Part shown: one piece after another, positions 24,056-33,425 of the stretch
How the letters are laid out: each line of letters starts with the position of its first letter
How positions within the stretch are numbered: the first letter of the stretch is position 1
Origin: Terrimonas ferruginea DSM 30193
GTDB lineage: Bacteria; Bacteroidota; Bacteroidia; Chitinophagales; Chitinophagaceae
Assembly: GCF_000425585.1 (NCBI RefSeq)
Contig: NZ_AUDS01000023.1
Coordinates: forward strand, 43,004-107,003
Length of the DNA stretch: 64,000 bases
Reading direction: 5' to 3'
Position numbers and translations under genes: made by a program
The notes under the pieces: generated by a model
What the model was told of the DNA's origin: nothing
Database searches by the model: none
The model's input: only the letters and a program-made list of their open reading frames with translations

Positions 24056-24256
24056 TTGTAAGTATTAAGTTATAAGTTTTAAGTAGAACAGAGCCTGTAA
24101 GACAGAAAATGTACGGTCGTCCAACAACCTTGGTTCGTGTAAACACGAACCAAGGCATTCACGATTCACGATTCACGATTGACGATTCACGATTGACGAT
24201 TCACGATTGACGATTCACGATTCACCATTGACTATTCACCATTCACGATTCACTCT
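24056..24256. repeat. Heptamer tracts and a TTCGTGT hairpin between ccmB and tdk
   Basis: TAAGTAT/TAAGTTA/TAAGTTT/TAAGTAG units (24056-24085) abut ccmB. A CCTTGGTTCGTGT / ACACGAACCAAGG hairpin lies at 24128-24155. About 100 bases of GATTCAC/GATTGAC heptamers (24156-24256) then run into the end of tdk and supply its stop codon. Confidence 0.88.
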
Positions 24257-24815
24257 CATTATAGCAGTTCCTGCATCTCGGCTCATACACATCCGTCGCA
24301 CCCAGCATCACCTGGTCTTCATTGGGAATTTTGCGGTACGAATAGTTGGCAATATGCCCGCACTTCACGCAGATCGCATGCAACTTGGTCACATAATCAG
24401 CTTTTGCCATAATGAACGGCATTTGCCCGAAGGGCTTACCCAGATAATCCATATCCAGACCTGCCACGATCACACGGATGCCGCGATAAGCCAGCTCGTC
24501 GCAAACATTCGGCAATTCTTCATCAAAAAATTGTGCTTCATCTATGCCTATTACATCCACATCCTGCGCCATCAACAATATCTTCTGCGAATTATCGATC
24601 GGCGTGGACATTATCGCATTCGTGTCGTGAGAAACAATGTTCGTTTCGTCGTAACGCGTGTCAATAGCGGGTTTGAAGATCTCTACTTTAAGGTTGGCAA
24701 TATGCACACGTTTGAGACGACGGATCAGCTCTTCGGTTTTACCACTGAACATAGATCCGCAAATTACCTCGATCCACCCTCTTCGCTCACCCCTGATATT
24801 GGGCTCAATAAACAT
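24243..24815 (-). CDS. tdk: Thymidine kinase
   Basis: Phosphorylates thymidine with ATP in the pyrimidine salvage pathway (type II, TK1-like). The 190-residue protein has the P-loop [16 protein letters not shown] (about 19-34), the Walker B/active-site stretch [14 protein letters not shown] (about 88-101), [14 protein letters not shown] and a zinc site of four cysteines (CVKCG about 147-151 and CRNC about 182-185). The last codons GAA TCG TGA come from the GTGAATC-type heptamer tract, so the C-terminus Ser-Glu-Ser is repeat-encoded. The upstream Pro-rich gene is divergent. Confidence 0.96.
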   Translation of the reverse strand: MFIEPNIRGERRGWIEVICGSMFSGKTEELIRRLKRVHIANLKVEIFKPAIDTRYDETNIVSHDTNAIMSTPIDNSQKILLMAQDVDVIGIDEAQFFDEELPNVCDELAYRGIRVIVAGLDMDYLGKPFGQMPFIMAKADYVTKLHAICVKCGHIANYSYRKIPNEDQVMLGATDVYEPRCRNCYNESES

Positions 24816-24908
24816 TGTTAAGATTTTTAATTTCCATCTGCTTCGCCTTTATATTGGCAAAGTGTTTGTAATTTTAAGCAACTTTTAAAACTTGCCAAAA
24901 GTAGCATA

Positions 24909-25829
24909 ATGGAGCGAATAGAGAACCTGGTTAATAAATTAAAAGAACAAGCAGATCGTCAGGCAGACCCACGGCAGTTATTGGTGACTGTTCAACTTCT
25001 TCAACAGGAGTTGATACAACTCATCGGCAACAATAAAAATCTGGGTACTTCGAAAGTATCCGTAGTCGTACCTAACTCAACTGTTTTTCCTTCGAATTAT
25101 GATAAATATGCTCCGCGTCCGCAGGAGCAACCGGCAGTACAACAACAGCCGGTGATACAGGAACAGCCCGCAGCACCGCCCAAGCCGGCGGCCGTTCCGG
25201 TAGAAGCCGCCCCTGAGCCCAAACCTCAACCAACCCCTGCTCCTCAACCGGTACATCAGCTCAAACCTCCGCCTCAGCCCGAATGGCAACCTGAGCCGGA
25301 ACCTGTGCCACAGCCCGAACCTGAAGAAAAAATCTATTTCACCTTAGAAGAAGATAATACTGCTGAAGAAGAACCCGAGCCGGAACAACCTCCTGTGGCA
25401 CCTGCGCCCAAAAGCACTACCGCCCCTAAACCGCCCGGCTTCGATCCGCTGACCGAAATTCCTACACTTTCCCAACAGGTACAAACACCGGCACAACCCG
25501 AGCGTCCGGCTGCAACAGCCGCCAACGACGGATCCCTCAACGACCGCCTGAGACAAAGCGGCGATGAACTGCAACAACGTTTGCAAGGTTCACCCATCAA
25601 AGACCTGCGCAAAGCCATCGGCATCAACGACCGCTTCCGGTTCATTAATGAATTGTTCCGCGGCGATGAAGTGATGTACGAACGCAGCATCAAAACCATC
25701 AATAACTTCAATATTTATCCCGAAGCCGAGTACTGGATCTCGCGGGAACTGAAAGTAAAACTGGGATGGGATATCGACAGCGAGGTAGTAGCTGTATTCG
25801 ATCAGTTGGTTAAAAGACGTTTTGCCTGA
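24909..25829 (+). CDS. Conserved Bacteroidota protein with Pro-rich middle, unknown function
   Basis: The 306-residue protein has no signal peptide or membrane helix. The N-terminal part (about 1-45) is helical (MERIENLVNKLKEQADRQADPRQLLVTVQLLQQELIQLIG). Residues about 65-180 are rich in Pro, Gln, Glu and Ala and are surely disordered. The C-terminal 100 residues are compact and charged: SPIKDLRKAIGINDRFRFINELFRGDEVMYERSIKTINNF, then EAEYWISRELKVKLGW. This C-terminal block resembles a conserved domain found in many Bacteroidota hypothetical proteins, but no function can be named. It is divergent from tdk, and its 3' end overlaps waaA by 28 bases. Confidence 0.8.
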   Translation: MERIENLVNKLKEQADRQADPRQLLVTVQLLQQELIQLIGNNKNLGTSKVSVVVPNSTVFPSNYDKYAPRPQEQPAVQQQPVIQEQPAAPPKPAAVPVEAAPEPKPQPTPAPQPVHQLKPPPQPEWQPEPEPVPQPEPEEKIYFTLEEDNTAEEEPEPEQPPVAPAPKSTTAPKPPGFDPLTEIPTLSQQVQTPAQPERPAATAANDGSLNDRLRQSGDELQQRLQGSPIKDLRKAIGINDRFRFINELFRGDEVMYERSIKTINNFNIYPEAEYWISRELKVKLGWDIDSEVVAVFDQLVKRRFA

Positions 25830-27058
25830 ATGAAAGACAGGATCATGCCTGTTGCTCCTTTATTTTCCCTTACATAGGTGCCTGCTTTGTGACAGAGTTG
25901 TGCATACAGCGCAGTATTGCTCTCCAGTATATCGAGTTGCTCACTCAAGGCTGTTCCGTTGGCTAAAGGAATGCCCGCGCCCGTATCCCGCAATTCGCGT
26001 GCTTCACGGAACTTTTCAAAGGCGGGCCCGTAGAAAACAGGGATGCCGTATACAGCCGCTTCCAGGATATTATGGATGCCTTTACCAAATCCACCGCCGA
26101 TATAAGCATAACGACCATATTGATAAAGACGCGACAACATACCTATATTATCGATGATCATTACGCGCGCATTGGCAGGAACACCTTCTTTTTCCGCAAC
26201 GGAATAACGCACGGCCCCGGGAAAGAGCTGCAGTACCTGTTCGATATGTGCCGCGCCGATCTCGTGCGGCGCGATTACGTATTTTAGCTGTGGATGTTGC
26301 TGCAGCGCTGTTTGCAGATGTTGCTCGTCTTCAGGCCAGGTACTGCCAGCCACCAGTACAGGACTTTCGCCACAGAAAGCCGCGACGACCGGTACCGGAG
26401 CGGCATCTGCCGCAATGGCCGCCACCCGGTCGAACCGTGTATCTCCCGCCACACTGATCCGGTCTGCGGGAACAATATTTTTCAGCAGCTCTGCAGACGC
26501 GGCATCTTGTACAAACAGGTGCGTAAAACATTGCAGCATACGCCGGTGCAGGCCGCCCCACCAGTTGAAAAATGGTTGACCCGGCCGGAAAATGGCCGAG
26601 ATCAGCAGTAGCGGAATCCTGCGCTTCGCGATCTGGCCCAGGTAATAATACCAGAACTCATATTTTACAAAAATGACCAGCGAAGGATTGATGCTATCCA
26701 GCAGCGCACGGGCATGAGCCGGACTGTCGGCCGGGAGATAAAAAACATGGTCGGCACCTGTGTAATTCTTCCGGACTTCATACCCGGAGGGAGAGAAAAA
26801 GGTGAGCACCAGCCGGTAGCCCGGATGTGCGATGCGTAATTGCTCCAGCACGGGACGGCCCTGTTCAAATTCGCCCAGCGAGGCGCAGTGCATCCAGATG
26901 GTCCCGGGGCCGGAATAGCCGGCGCAGGATTCGCGGATTTTTTGCAGGAGGTCTTTCCGTCCGCGGACCCAAAGACGGGCCTTTGTATTGAAAAGAGAGG
27001 CCACTCTCACCCCCGCAGCGAACAGCCAGAGGAACAACTGATAAAAAATAATACCCAA
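25802..27058 (-). CDS. waaA: 3-deoxy-D-manno-octulosonic acid (Kdo) transferase
   Basis: Transfers Kdo from CMP-Kdo to lipid A precursor at the inner face of the cytoplasmic membrane, in LPS core synthesis. The 418-residue protein begins with a membrane-anchoring helix (GIIFYQLFLWLFAAGVRVASLFNTKARLWVRGR). The GT30 domain follows: IWMHCASLGEFEQGRPVLE, with the active-site Glu, then VFYLPADSP and FVKYEFWYYYLGQ. In the C-terminal half, VIAPHEIGAAHIEQ and YAYIGGGFGKGIHNILEAAVYGIPVFYGP match the sugar-nucleotide-binding half. The start is a TTG at 27058, chosen because the sequence from that point aligns with the family N-terminus and no ATG is available. Confidence 0.94.
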   Translation of the reverse strand: MGIIFYQLFLWLFAAGVRVASLFNTKARLWVRGRKDLLQKIRESCAGYSGPGTIWMHCASLGEFEQGRPVLEQLRIAHPGYRLVLTFFSPSGYEVRKNYTGADHVFYLPADSPAHARALLDSINPSLVIFVKYEFWYYYLGQIAKRRIPLLLISAIFRPGQPFFNWWGGLHRRMLQCFTHLFVQDAASAELLKNIVPADRISVAGDTRFDRVAAIAADAAPVPVVAAFCGESPVLVAGSTWPEDEQHLQTALQQHPQLKYVIAPHEIGAAHIEQVLQLFPGAVRYSVAEKEGVPANARVMIIDNIGMLSRLYQYGRYAYIGGGFGKGIHNILEAAVYGIPVFYGPAFEKFREARELRDTGAGIPLANGTALSEQLDILESNTALYAQLCHKAGTYVRENKGATGMILSFIQAKRLLTN

Positions 27059-27176
27059 GCCGGTTGATTTATAGCGTTTGACAAAAGTAATGGTCCGGCG
27101 GCTTTTGTTGTCAAATTTCCTGAATAAGAAGCCTTAATGAACGGTACCGGCCCGCCTTTACCTGTATTTATTTTAC

Positions 27177-27185
27177 TATTTTTGC
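27177..27185 (+). promoter_or_regulatory. -7 promoter box for the nucleotide-sugar operon
   Basis: TATTTTTGC, a perfect TAnnTTTGC match, 53 bases before the first ATG of the six-gene operon. A -33 TTG is not obvious. Confidence 0.55.
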
Positions 27186-27237
27186 GCCACTTTATGCGCC
27201 GGGAGGAGAGTGTATTGCAGCGCGGACCGGCTAAAAC

Positions 27238-28383
27238 ATGGAGCAACCTATTATGCGCCCCATTCAGATGGTTGATACAAAATCCCAGTATCATAAAATC
27301 AAACAGGAAGTAGACGAGGCAGTATTGCGGGTGATGGACAGCAGCGCCTTTATCAACGGTAAAGACGTACAGGAGTTTGCGGATAACCTTTCTTCATTTC
27401 TTGGTGTTAAACATACCATTCCCTGTGCCAACGGCACCGATGCCCTCCAGATTGCCATGATGGCACTCGGGCTTCAACCCGGTGACGAAGTAATCACTCC
27501 CTCTTTTACGTTCATCGCTACTACGGAGGTTATTGCGCTTTTGCAACTTAAGCCGGTTTTTGTAGAGGTAGACAAGCAGACCTATTGCATGGATCCTTTG
27601 CAGTTGGAAAAAGCTATTACGCCACGCACCAAAGCTATTGTACCGGTTCACCTGTATGGTCAGGTGGCGCCGATGGAACAGATCATGGCGATTGCGCGCA
27701 GGCACAACCTGTTTGTGATTGAAGACAATGCGCAGGCAATTGGTGCGGAATATACATTCAGTGATGGCACTGTAAAGAAAGCCGGCAGCATCGGTCATGT
27801 GGCGGCTACTTCATTTTATCCTTCCAAAAATCTCGGTGCTTTCGGCGACGGCGGTGCCATTTTTACCAACGACGATGACCTGGCCGTTAAACTGCGTTCT
27901 GTAGCCAATCACGGTCAAAGCCGCCGGTATTATCACGATATCGTCGGTTGTAACAGCCGGCTGGATTCGATCCAGGCAGCAATCCTGAACATCAAACTGC
28001 GCAACCTGACCGATTATAACCAGGCCCGCAAGGCGGTGGCTGACCGTTACGATAACTCATTCGCCGGCATACCCGGTGTGATCACCCCGTACAGGGCACC
28101 GTGGTCCACGCATGTATTTCATCAATACACCATGGTACTTGACGGCCCAAGCCGCGATGCGCTGCAGCAACACCTGGCCGCCGCCAATATTCCTTCGATG
28201 ATCTATTACCCTGTGCCCGGACACCGCCAGAAAATGTTCGAACATTTTGATGTGGCGGCAACGGAATTGCCGGTGACGGACTGGCTCACCGAGCGCGTGA
28301 TCTCTTTGCCCGTTCATACGGAAATGGATGGCGAGCAACTGGACTATATCACTTCACATGTCCTTAAATTTTTAAATAACTAA
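27238..28383 (+). CDS. DegT/DnrJ/EryC1/StrS-family sugar aminotransferase
   Basis: PLP-dependent enzyme that aminates a keto-sugar nucleotide, in the cytoplasm. The 381-residue protein has CANGTDALQIAMMALGLQPGDEVITPSFTFIATTEVIALLQLKPVFVEVD, then FVIEDNAQAIGAEY. The PLP lysine is in ATSFYPSKNLGAFGDGGAIFTND (about residue 199), and NSRLDSIQAAIL follows. The best matches by memory are aminotransferases of the WbpE/VioA kind acting on UDP- or dTDP-linked sugars. It leads the operon, and the downstream dehydrogenases could supply UDP-uronic acid substrates, but the exact sugar cannot be read. The next gene starts 3 bases after its stop. Confidence 0.92.
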   Translation: MEQPIMRPIQMVDTKSQYHKIKQEVDEAVLRVMDSSAFINGKDVQEFADNLSSFLGVKHTIPCANGTDALQIAMMALGLQPGDEVITPSFTFIATTEVIALLQLKPVFVEVDKQTYCMDPLQLEKAITPRTKAIVPVHLYGQVAPMEQIMAIARRHNLFVIEDNAQAIGAEYTFSDGTVKKAGSIGHVAATSFYPSKNLGAFGDGGAIFTNDDDLAVKLRSVANHGQSRRYYHDIVGCNSRLDSIQAAILNIKLRNLTDYNQARKAVADRYDNSFAGIPGVITPYRAPWSTHVFHQYTMVLDGPSRDALQQHLAAANIPSMIYYPVPGHRQKMFEHFDVAATELPVTDWLTERVISLPVHTEMDGEQLDYITSHVLKFLNN

Positions 28384-28386
28384 TTC

Positions 28387-29697
28387 ATGAAAATTGCTGT
28401 AGTCGGTACCGGCTATGTAGGGCTTGTGTCAGGTACCTGCTTTTCAGAAGCAGGCAATGACGTAACCTGTATCGATATCGATCAGGAAAAAGTACAAAAG
28501 CTGTCTGCCGGACAGATCACGATATACGAACCCGGTCTCGAAAAATTATTCCTCCGCAACGTGCGCGAAGGCAGACTTCGTTTTACCACAGCACTGGAAG
28601 AAGGTATTCAGGGTGCTGAAATCATCTTCCTGGCTTTACCAACACCTCCGGATGAAGACGGGTCAGCCGATCTGCGTTATATAATAGGCGTGGCCAGGCA
28701 ACTTGGCCAGTTGCTGACCGAATACAAAGTGATCGTTGATAAAAGTACCGTACCAGTAGGTACGGCCGATCTCGTGCGTGAAGAAATTGCGAAGCACTAT
28801 AAAGGAGAATTCGATGTGGTAAGCAACCCCGAATTCCTGCGGGAAGGTGTGGCCGTCGATGACTTCATGAAGCCCGATCGCGTGGTAATAGGCACTACAT
28901 CCGAAAGAGCCCGCAAGGTAATGGGAGAAATATATGCGCCGTTCGTTCGCCAGGGCAACCCGGTTATTTTTATGGATGAACGTTCGGCCGAGTTGACAAA
29001 ATATGCCGCTAATTCCTTTCTCGCCACCAAGATCTCTTTCATGAATGAGATCGCGCGGTTGTGCGAAAAGATGGATGCCGACGTGGACATGGTACGTATT
29101 GGTATGGGAGCCGATGATCGCATTGGTAAGCGCTTCCTGTTTCCAGGTATCGGATACGGCGGAAGCTGTTTCCCGAAAGATGTACAGGCGCTGGTAAAAT
29201 CCTCCCGTGATCTGTCGTATGATTTCCGCATCCTGAATGCGGTAATGGATGTAAACAAAGCGCAGAAGCTGCACCTCATGCCGGCAATCAGGGAATATTA
29301 TAAAGGTGATCTGAAAGGAAAAACCTTTGCACTGTGGGGACTTGCTTTTAAACCCAATACCGACGATATCCGCGAAGCACCGGCACTGAGCATGATCGAA
29401 GCGTTGCAGGCGGAAGGTGCATCGGTAACAGTATACGATCCCGAAGCCATGATCAATGTAAAACGTCTGCTGGGAGATAAGGTGCAGTATGCGGCCAGCC
29501 CGTATGAAGCGTTGGAACAAGCCGATGGTTTGTTGATCGCAACGGAATGGAATGAATTCCGCACGCCGGACTTCGACCGCATCAAGGCGGCGCTCAAACA
29601 ACCAGTGATTTTTGACGGACGAAATCTTTTTGATGTAAAAAAACTCGCCGAGAAAGGATTCTCTTATTTCAGTATCGGACGGCCCGCTGTAAAATAA
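28387..29697 (+). CDS. ugd: UDP-glucose 6-dehydrogenase
   Basis: Oxidises UDP-glucose to UDP-glucuronate with two NAD, in the cytoplasm. The 436-residue protein begins with the NAD-binding motif [26 protein letters not shown]. It has [18 protein letters not shown], the substrate stretch [23 protein letters not shown], and the catalytic cysteine in [14 protein letters not shown] (about residue 260). The C-terminal domain shows [19 protein letters not shown]. These motifs favour the UDP-glucose enzyme over the UDP-N-acetylhexosamine one encoded two genes later. The product is the substrate of the next enzyme, UDP-xylose synthase. Confidence 0.94.
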   Translation: MKIAVVGTGYVGLVSGTCFSEAGNDVTCIDIDQEKVQKLSAGQITIYEPGLEKLFLRNVREGRLRFTTALEEGIQGAEIIFLALPTPPDEDGSADLRYIIGVARQLGQLLTEYKVIVDKSTVPVGTADLVREEIAKHYKGEFDVVSNPEFLREGVAVDDFMKPDRVVIGTTSERARKVMGEIYAPFVRQGNPVIFMDERSAELTKYAANSFLATKISFMNEIARLCEKMDADVDMVRIGMGADDRIGKRFLFPGIGYGGSCFPKDVQALVKSSRDLSYDFRILNAVMDVNKAQKLHLMPAIREYYKGDLKGKTFALWGLAFKPNTDDIREAPALSMIEALQAEGASVTVYDPEAMINVKRLLGDKVQYAASPYEALEQADGLLIATEWNEFRTPDFDRIKAALKQPVIFDGRNLFDVKKLAEKGFSYFSIGRPAVK

Positions 29698-29701
29698 AGC
29701 T

Positions 29702-30679
29702 ATGGCACAAAAGAAAAGGGTGCTTATTACAGGAGCTGCCGGATTTCTCGGATCACATCTTTGTGACCGTTTCATCCGTGAAGGGTGTCATGTTATTGGC
29801 ATCGACAACCTCATCACCGGCAACCTGCAGAATATTGAGCATCTTTTTCAATTGGAGCATTTCGAGTTTCATCACCACGACGTATCCAAGTTTATTCATA
29901 TCTCCGGCGAACTGGATTATATCCTGCATTTCGCTTCGCCGGCAAGCCCTATCGATTATGTAAAAATTCCGATCCAGACCCTCAAGGTTGGAGCGATGGG
30001 GACCATGAACTGCCTGGGATTGGCCAAAGCTAAAAAAGCACGTATGCTGGTGGCGTCAAGCAGTGAAGTATATGGCGATCCGCTTGTGCATCCGCAAACC
30101 GAAGAATACTGGGGAAATGTAAATCCCGTAGGCCCAAGAGGTGTGTATGACGAAGCCAAAAGATACATGGAGTCGATCACTATGGCGTATCATAATTTTC
30201 ATGGTGTGGCAACGCGCATCGCGCGAATCTTCAATACCTATGGTCCGCGGATGCGGCTGAATGACGGACGTGTAATGCCTGCGTTTGTCGGTCAGGTGCT
30301 GCGTGGCGAAAACATCACCGTATTCGGCGATGGCTCGCAAACACGTAGTTTCTGTTTTGTAGATGACCTGGTGGAAGGGATTTACCGGTTGCTGCATTCC
30401 GATTATGCCATGCCCGTGAATATCGGCAACCCCGATGAAATATCGCTGCTCGATTTTGCCAAAGAGATACGACAACTATCCGGTGAGAGATCCGAAATCG
30501 TATTCAAACCGCTGCCTGTCGACGATCCGAAGCAACGCCAGCCGGATATCAACAAAGCAAAACAACTGCTCGGGTGGGAACCAAAGATTGACAGAAAAGA
30601 AGGCGTCCGGATCACCTATAATTATTTTAAAAGTCTACCCGCTGAAGCACTGTATCTTCAGCCTAAAGTTTTCAACTAA
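29702..30679 (+). CDS. UDP-glucuronate decarboxylase (UDP-xylose synthase)
   Basis: Short-chain dehydrogenase/epimerase-family enzyme that turns UDP-glucuronate into UDP-xylose. The 325 residues show the Rossmann motif [19 protein letters not shown] and [16 protein letters not shown]. The UXS mark [34 protein letters not shown] is present, with [39 protein letters not shown] (catalytic Tyr and Lys), and [25 protein letters not shown]. The ASPAS and RGVYDEAKR stretches distinguish UXS from related epimerases. It lies 4 bases after ugd, which makes its substrate, so the two are a coupled pair. Confidence 0.93.
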   Translation: MAQKKRVLITGAAGFLGSHLCDRFIREGCHVIGIDNLITGNLQNIEHLFQLEHFEFHHHDVSKFIHISGELDYILHFASPASPIDYVKIPIQTLKVGAMGTMNCLGLAKAKKARMLVASSSEVYGDPLVHPQTEEYWGNVNPVGPRGVYDEAKRYMESITMAYHNFHGVATRIARIFNTYGPRMRLNDGRVMPAFVGQVLRGENITVFGDGSQTRSFCFVDDLVEGIYRLLHSDYAMPVNIGNPDEISLLDFAKEIRQLSGERSEIVFKPLPVDDPKQRQPDINKAKQLLGWEPKIDRKEGVRITYNYFKSLPAEALYLQPKVFN

Positions 30680-30684
30680 ACAAG

Positions 30685-31977
30685 ATGAGTTATATCGACC
30701 TGATCAATAAACAAAACAAACTGGCTGTGATCGGCCTTGGGTATGTTGGACTGCCCATTGCGCTGGAATTTGCACGCAAACTGTCTGTGATAGGCTTTGA
30801 TATCAATCCCAAACGTGTAGAGATGATGAAGCAGGGGATTGATCCGAGTAATGAATTACCCAAAGAAGCATTTGAAGGTTGCGATATTACCTTCACCGAT
30901 TCGCTGGAGGTGCTGAAAGAAGCAACATTCTATATCGTAGCTGTTCCAACACCTGTAGACGAACACAACGTGCCCGATCTGGTGCCGGTACAACGTGCAT
31001 CTGAAACCATCGGCAAGGTGATCAAAAAAGGAGACTATGTCGTATTTGAATCAACCGTATATCCTGGTTGCACTGAGGAAGACTGCCTTCCGATCATTGA
31101 AAAATTATCCGGCCTTAAGCATAAGGAAGACTTTAAAATAGGGTATTCACCCGAGCGTATCAACCCGGGCGATAAACATCACACCCTTGCATCGATCGTA
31201 AAAGTCGTTTCCGGTTGTGATGCCGAATCGCTGGATACGATCGCGAAAGTATATGAACTGGTGGTAACGGCGGGGGTTCACAGAGCATCGACGATCAAGG
31301 TAGCTGAAGCTGCCAAGATTATTGAAAACACGCAACGCGATCTCAATATCGCGCTGATGAACGAACTGTCTATCATTTTTGATAAAATGAACATCAACAC
31401 GTATGAAGTGCTGGAAGCTGCTGGCACCAAATGGAACTTTCTGAAGTTTCAGCCGGGGCTTGTAGGTGGCCACTGCATTGGTGTGGATCCGTATTATCTC
31501 ACACACAAAGCCAACGAGATCGGTTATAAGTCGCAGGTGATTCTTGCAGGACGTACCATCAATGATAACATGGCTAAATACGTGGCCGAGAAAGTGGTGC
31601 AACATATTATAAAGCATACCGGCGATGTACGTTCGGCACGTGTACTCGTAAAAGGAGCTACGTTTAAGGAAAATGTAAGCGATGTACGCAATTCAAAAGT
31701 AGCCGATGTGGTACGCGGATTGCAGGCATTCTCCATTAATGTGGATGTGGAAGACCCGTATGCGGATTCGGAAGAATTGCAGCATGAATATGGCTTCAGT
31801 CTTTCGACTGAAACGGGCGATGACTATGATGCGGTGATCGTAACAGTGCCGCATGACGATTATCGTTTACTGGATGACGCCTATTTCACCGGCATCACGC
31901 GTGCACATGCACTGATCGCAGACTTGAAAGGAATTTATCGCGGCAAAATCAACAGCCGCAAATATTGGAGTTTATAA
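30685..31977 (+). CDS. UDP-N-acetylhexosamine dehydrogenase (WbpA/WbpO/TviB type)
   Basis: NAD-dependent four-electron oxidation of a UDP-N-acetyl-hexosamine to the uronic acid, in the cytoplasm. The 430-residue protein has KLAVIGLGYVGLPIALEFARKLSVIGFDINPKRV at the N-terminus, then FYIVAVPTPVDEHNVPDLVPV, VFESTVYPGCTEEDCLPIIE, GYSPERINPGD and ENTQRDLNIALMNELSIIFDKM. The catalytic cysteine is in FQPGLVGGHCIGVDPYYLTHKA. VPTPVD, PGCTEE and VGGHCIGVDPYYL are typical of the N-acetylhexosamine subgroup. Whether it uses GlcNAc or GalNAc is not decidable by eye. It sits 5 bases after UXS and 7 bases before rfbC. Confidence 0.93.
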   Translation: MSYIDLINKQNKLAVIGLGYVGLPIALEFARKLSVIGFDINPKRVEMMKQGIDPSNELPKEAFEGCDITFTDSLEVLKEATFYIVAVPTPVDEHNVPDLVPVQRASETIGKVIKKGDYVVFESTVYPGCTEEDCLPIIEKLSGLKHKEDFKIGYSPERINPGDKHHTLASIVKVVSGCDAESLDTIAKVYELVVTAGVHRASTIKVAEAAKIIENTQRDLNIALMNELSIIFDKMNINTYEVLEAAGTKWNFLKFQPGLVGGHCIGVDPYYLTHKANEIGYKSQVILAGRTINDNMAKYVAEKVVQHIIKHTGDVRSARVLVKGATFKENVSDVRNSKVADVVRGLQAFSINVDVEDPYADSEELQHEYGFSLSTETGDDYDAVIVTVPHDDYRLLDDAYFTGITRAHALIADLKGIYRGKINSRKYWSL

Positions 31978-31984
31978 ATATACT

Positions 31985-32545
31985 ATGTCGTTTCAGATCA
32001 CTGATTTTCCGGGACTGTTAGTTTTTACACCCAAGGTGTTTCATGATGACCGTGGCTACTTTTTCGAAGCATTCAATGAAAAGGTGTTTGCGGAAGAAAT
32101 GGCCGATTGCCGGTTTGTACAGGACAATCAATCGCAATCATCCTATGGTGTTGTCCGCGGGTTGCATTACCAGCTAAATCCTTATGCACAGGCGAAACTG
32201 GTGCGTGTGTTGCACGGCCGCATACTGGATGTAGTGGTGGATGTGCGGAAAAAATCCAGGACATTCGGCCGTCATTTTTCCATAGAACTATCAGCCGACA
32301 ATAAAAAGCAATTGTACGTGCCCGCCGGGTTTGCGCATGGATTTTCCGTGCTCAGCGAAACGGCGGAAATATTGTACAAATGCAATCAATTCTACAATAA
32401 AGAAAGCGAAGCGGGTATTTTATATAATGATCCCGCACTGGGAATCGATTGGGGCGTACCGGAAGAAATACAGAAAGTGTCGGGTCGCGATGCGTCCCTT
32501 CCGTTGTTTGCAGACGCAGTTACTAACTTCGTTTTTGAAAACTAA
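31985..32545 (+). CDS. rfbC: dTDP-4-dehydrorhamnose 3,5-epimerase
   Basis: Third enzyme of dTDP-L-rhamnose synthesis. The 186-residue cupin-fold protein shows LLVFTPKVFHDDRGYFFEAFNEKVF, then FVQDNQSQSSYGVVRGLHYQL with the catalytic His, LVRVLHGRILDVVVDVRK, KKQLYVPAGFAHGFSVLSETAEILYKCNQFYNKESEAGILYNDPALGIDW. Length and motifs are standard. rfbD follows 8 bases later. The first two enzymes of the pathway (rfbA, rfbB) are not in the window and must be elsewhere for the pair to be useful. Confidence 0.95.
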   Translation: MSFQITDFPGLLVFTPKVFHDDRGYFFEAFNEKVFAEEMADCRFVQDNQSQSSYGVVRGLHYQLNPYAQAKLVRVLHGRILDVVVDVRKKSRTFGRHFSIELSADNKKQLYVPAGFAHGFSVLSETAEILYKCNQFYNKESEAGILYNDPALGIDWGVPEEIQKVSGRDASLPLFADAVTNFVFEN

Positions 32546-32553
32546 GTTGAATC

Positions 32554-33414
32554 ATGCAAAGAGTGCTGGTAACAGGAGCAGGAGGTCAGTTGGGGAAGTG
32601 TATACTGGCGCTTGCTGCCAGATATCCGCAACTATCGCTGCACGGAAGTGATCGCGAAGAAATGCCGCTTGATCAGCCGGAAAAAATGCAATCTTTCCTT
32701 CAGGCATTTAAACCTGACGCCATCATCAACTGTGCGGCGTATACGGCCGTAGACAAAGCTGAAGAAGCGGGTGAGCGGGAAAAGCTTTACCAGGTAAATG
32801 TGGCAGCGGTAAGAGCACTGGGCGTTTACGCACGTGATAATAATTGTAAACTGATACATATTTCCACGGATTATGTATTTGATGGAAACGGCACCACTCC
32901 CTATCGCGAAGGCGATCGCGTATCCCCGGTCAATGCTTATGGAGTATCCAAACTGAAAGGAGAGCAATACCTCCTGTCGGAAAACCCGGATGCTGTTATC
33001 ATCCGCACATCCTGGGTTTACGCGCGCGAGGGACGCAATTTTCTGAATACCATGCTGCGGTTGATGAAGGAGAAGGATAAGATCTCCGTGGTGGACGATC
33101 AGCGCGGTACGCCCACCTCTGCCATGGACCTCGCGCAGGTTATGCTTGGCATCCTTACCGCCGGTAAATGGCATCCCGGCATTTATCACTACAGCAATGC
33201 AGGCGAAACAACCTGGTTTGGTTTTGCCAGAGAAATACAACGTATATCAGGTCTCAACTGCCGCATTGAGCCTATTACCACCCAACAATTTCCCACACCG
33301 GCAAAGCGTCCTGCGTATTCGGTCCTGGATAAAACAAAGATCAGCCGGGTATTTGGATTGATGATCCCTGATTGGAAGGAGAGCCTGGAGAAGGTGTTAG
33401 GCAATGGGCATTAG
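32554..33414 (+). CDS. rfbD: dTDP-4-dehydrorhamnose reductase
   Basis: Last step of dTDP-L-rhamnose synthesis, NAD(P)H-dependent. The 286-residue short-chain dehydrogenase has RVLVTGAGGQLGKCILAL, FKPDAIINCAAYTAVDKAEE, LIHISTDYVFDGNGTTPYREGDRVSPVNAYGVSKLKGEQY (catalytic Tyr and Lys in YGVSK), VIIRTSWVYAREGRNFLNTMLRL and the C-terminal RPAYSVLDKTKI. It is the last gene of the six-gene operon. A repeat with inverted arms (33426-33515) follows its stop and may act in transcript ending. Confidence 0.95.
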   Translation: MQRVLVTGAGGQLGKCILALAARYPQLSLHGSDREEMPLDQPEKMQSFLQAFKPDAIINCAAYTAVDKAEEAGEREKLYQVNVAAVRALGVYARDNNCKLIHISTDYVFDGNGTTPYREGDRVSPVNAYGVSKLKGEQYLLSENPDAVIIRTSWVYAREGRNFLNTMLRLMKEKDKISVVDDQRGTPTSAMDLAQVMLGILTAGKWHPGIYHYSNAGETTWFGFAREIQRISGLNCRIEPITTQQFPTPAKRPAYSVLDKTKISRVFGLMIPDWKESLEKVLGNGH

Positions 33415-33425
33415 GTGATAGTAAT

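Noticed and set aside
24207..24821. 204-residue open frame on the plus strand
   Set aside because: Antisense to tdk, starting inside heptamer repeats. No domain.
25802..25829. 28-base overlap of two convergent coding regions as a possible frameshift
   Set aside because: Both genes (unknown Pro-rich protein and waaA) end in natural places, so the overlap looks real and ordinary.
28663..29775. 370-residue open frame on the minus strand
   Set aside because: Antisense to ugd and the start of UDP-xylose synthase. No recognisable domain and unnatural composition.
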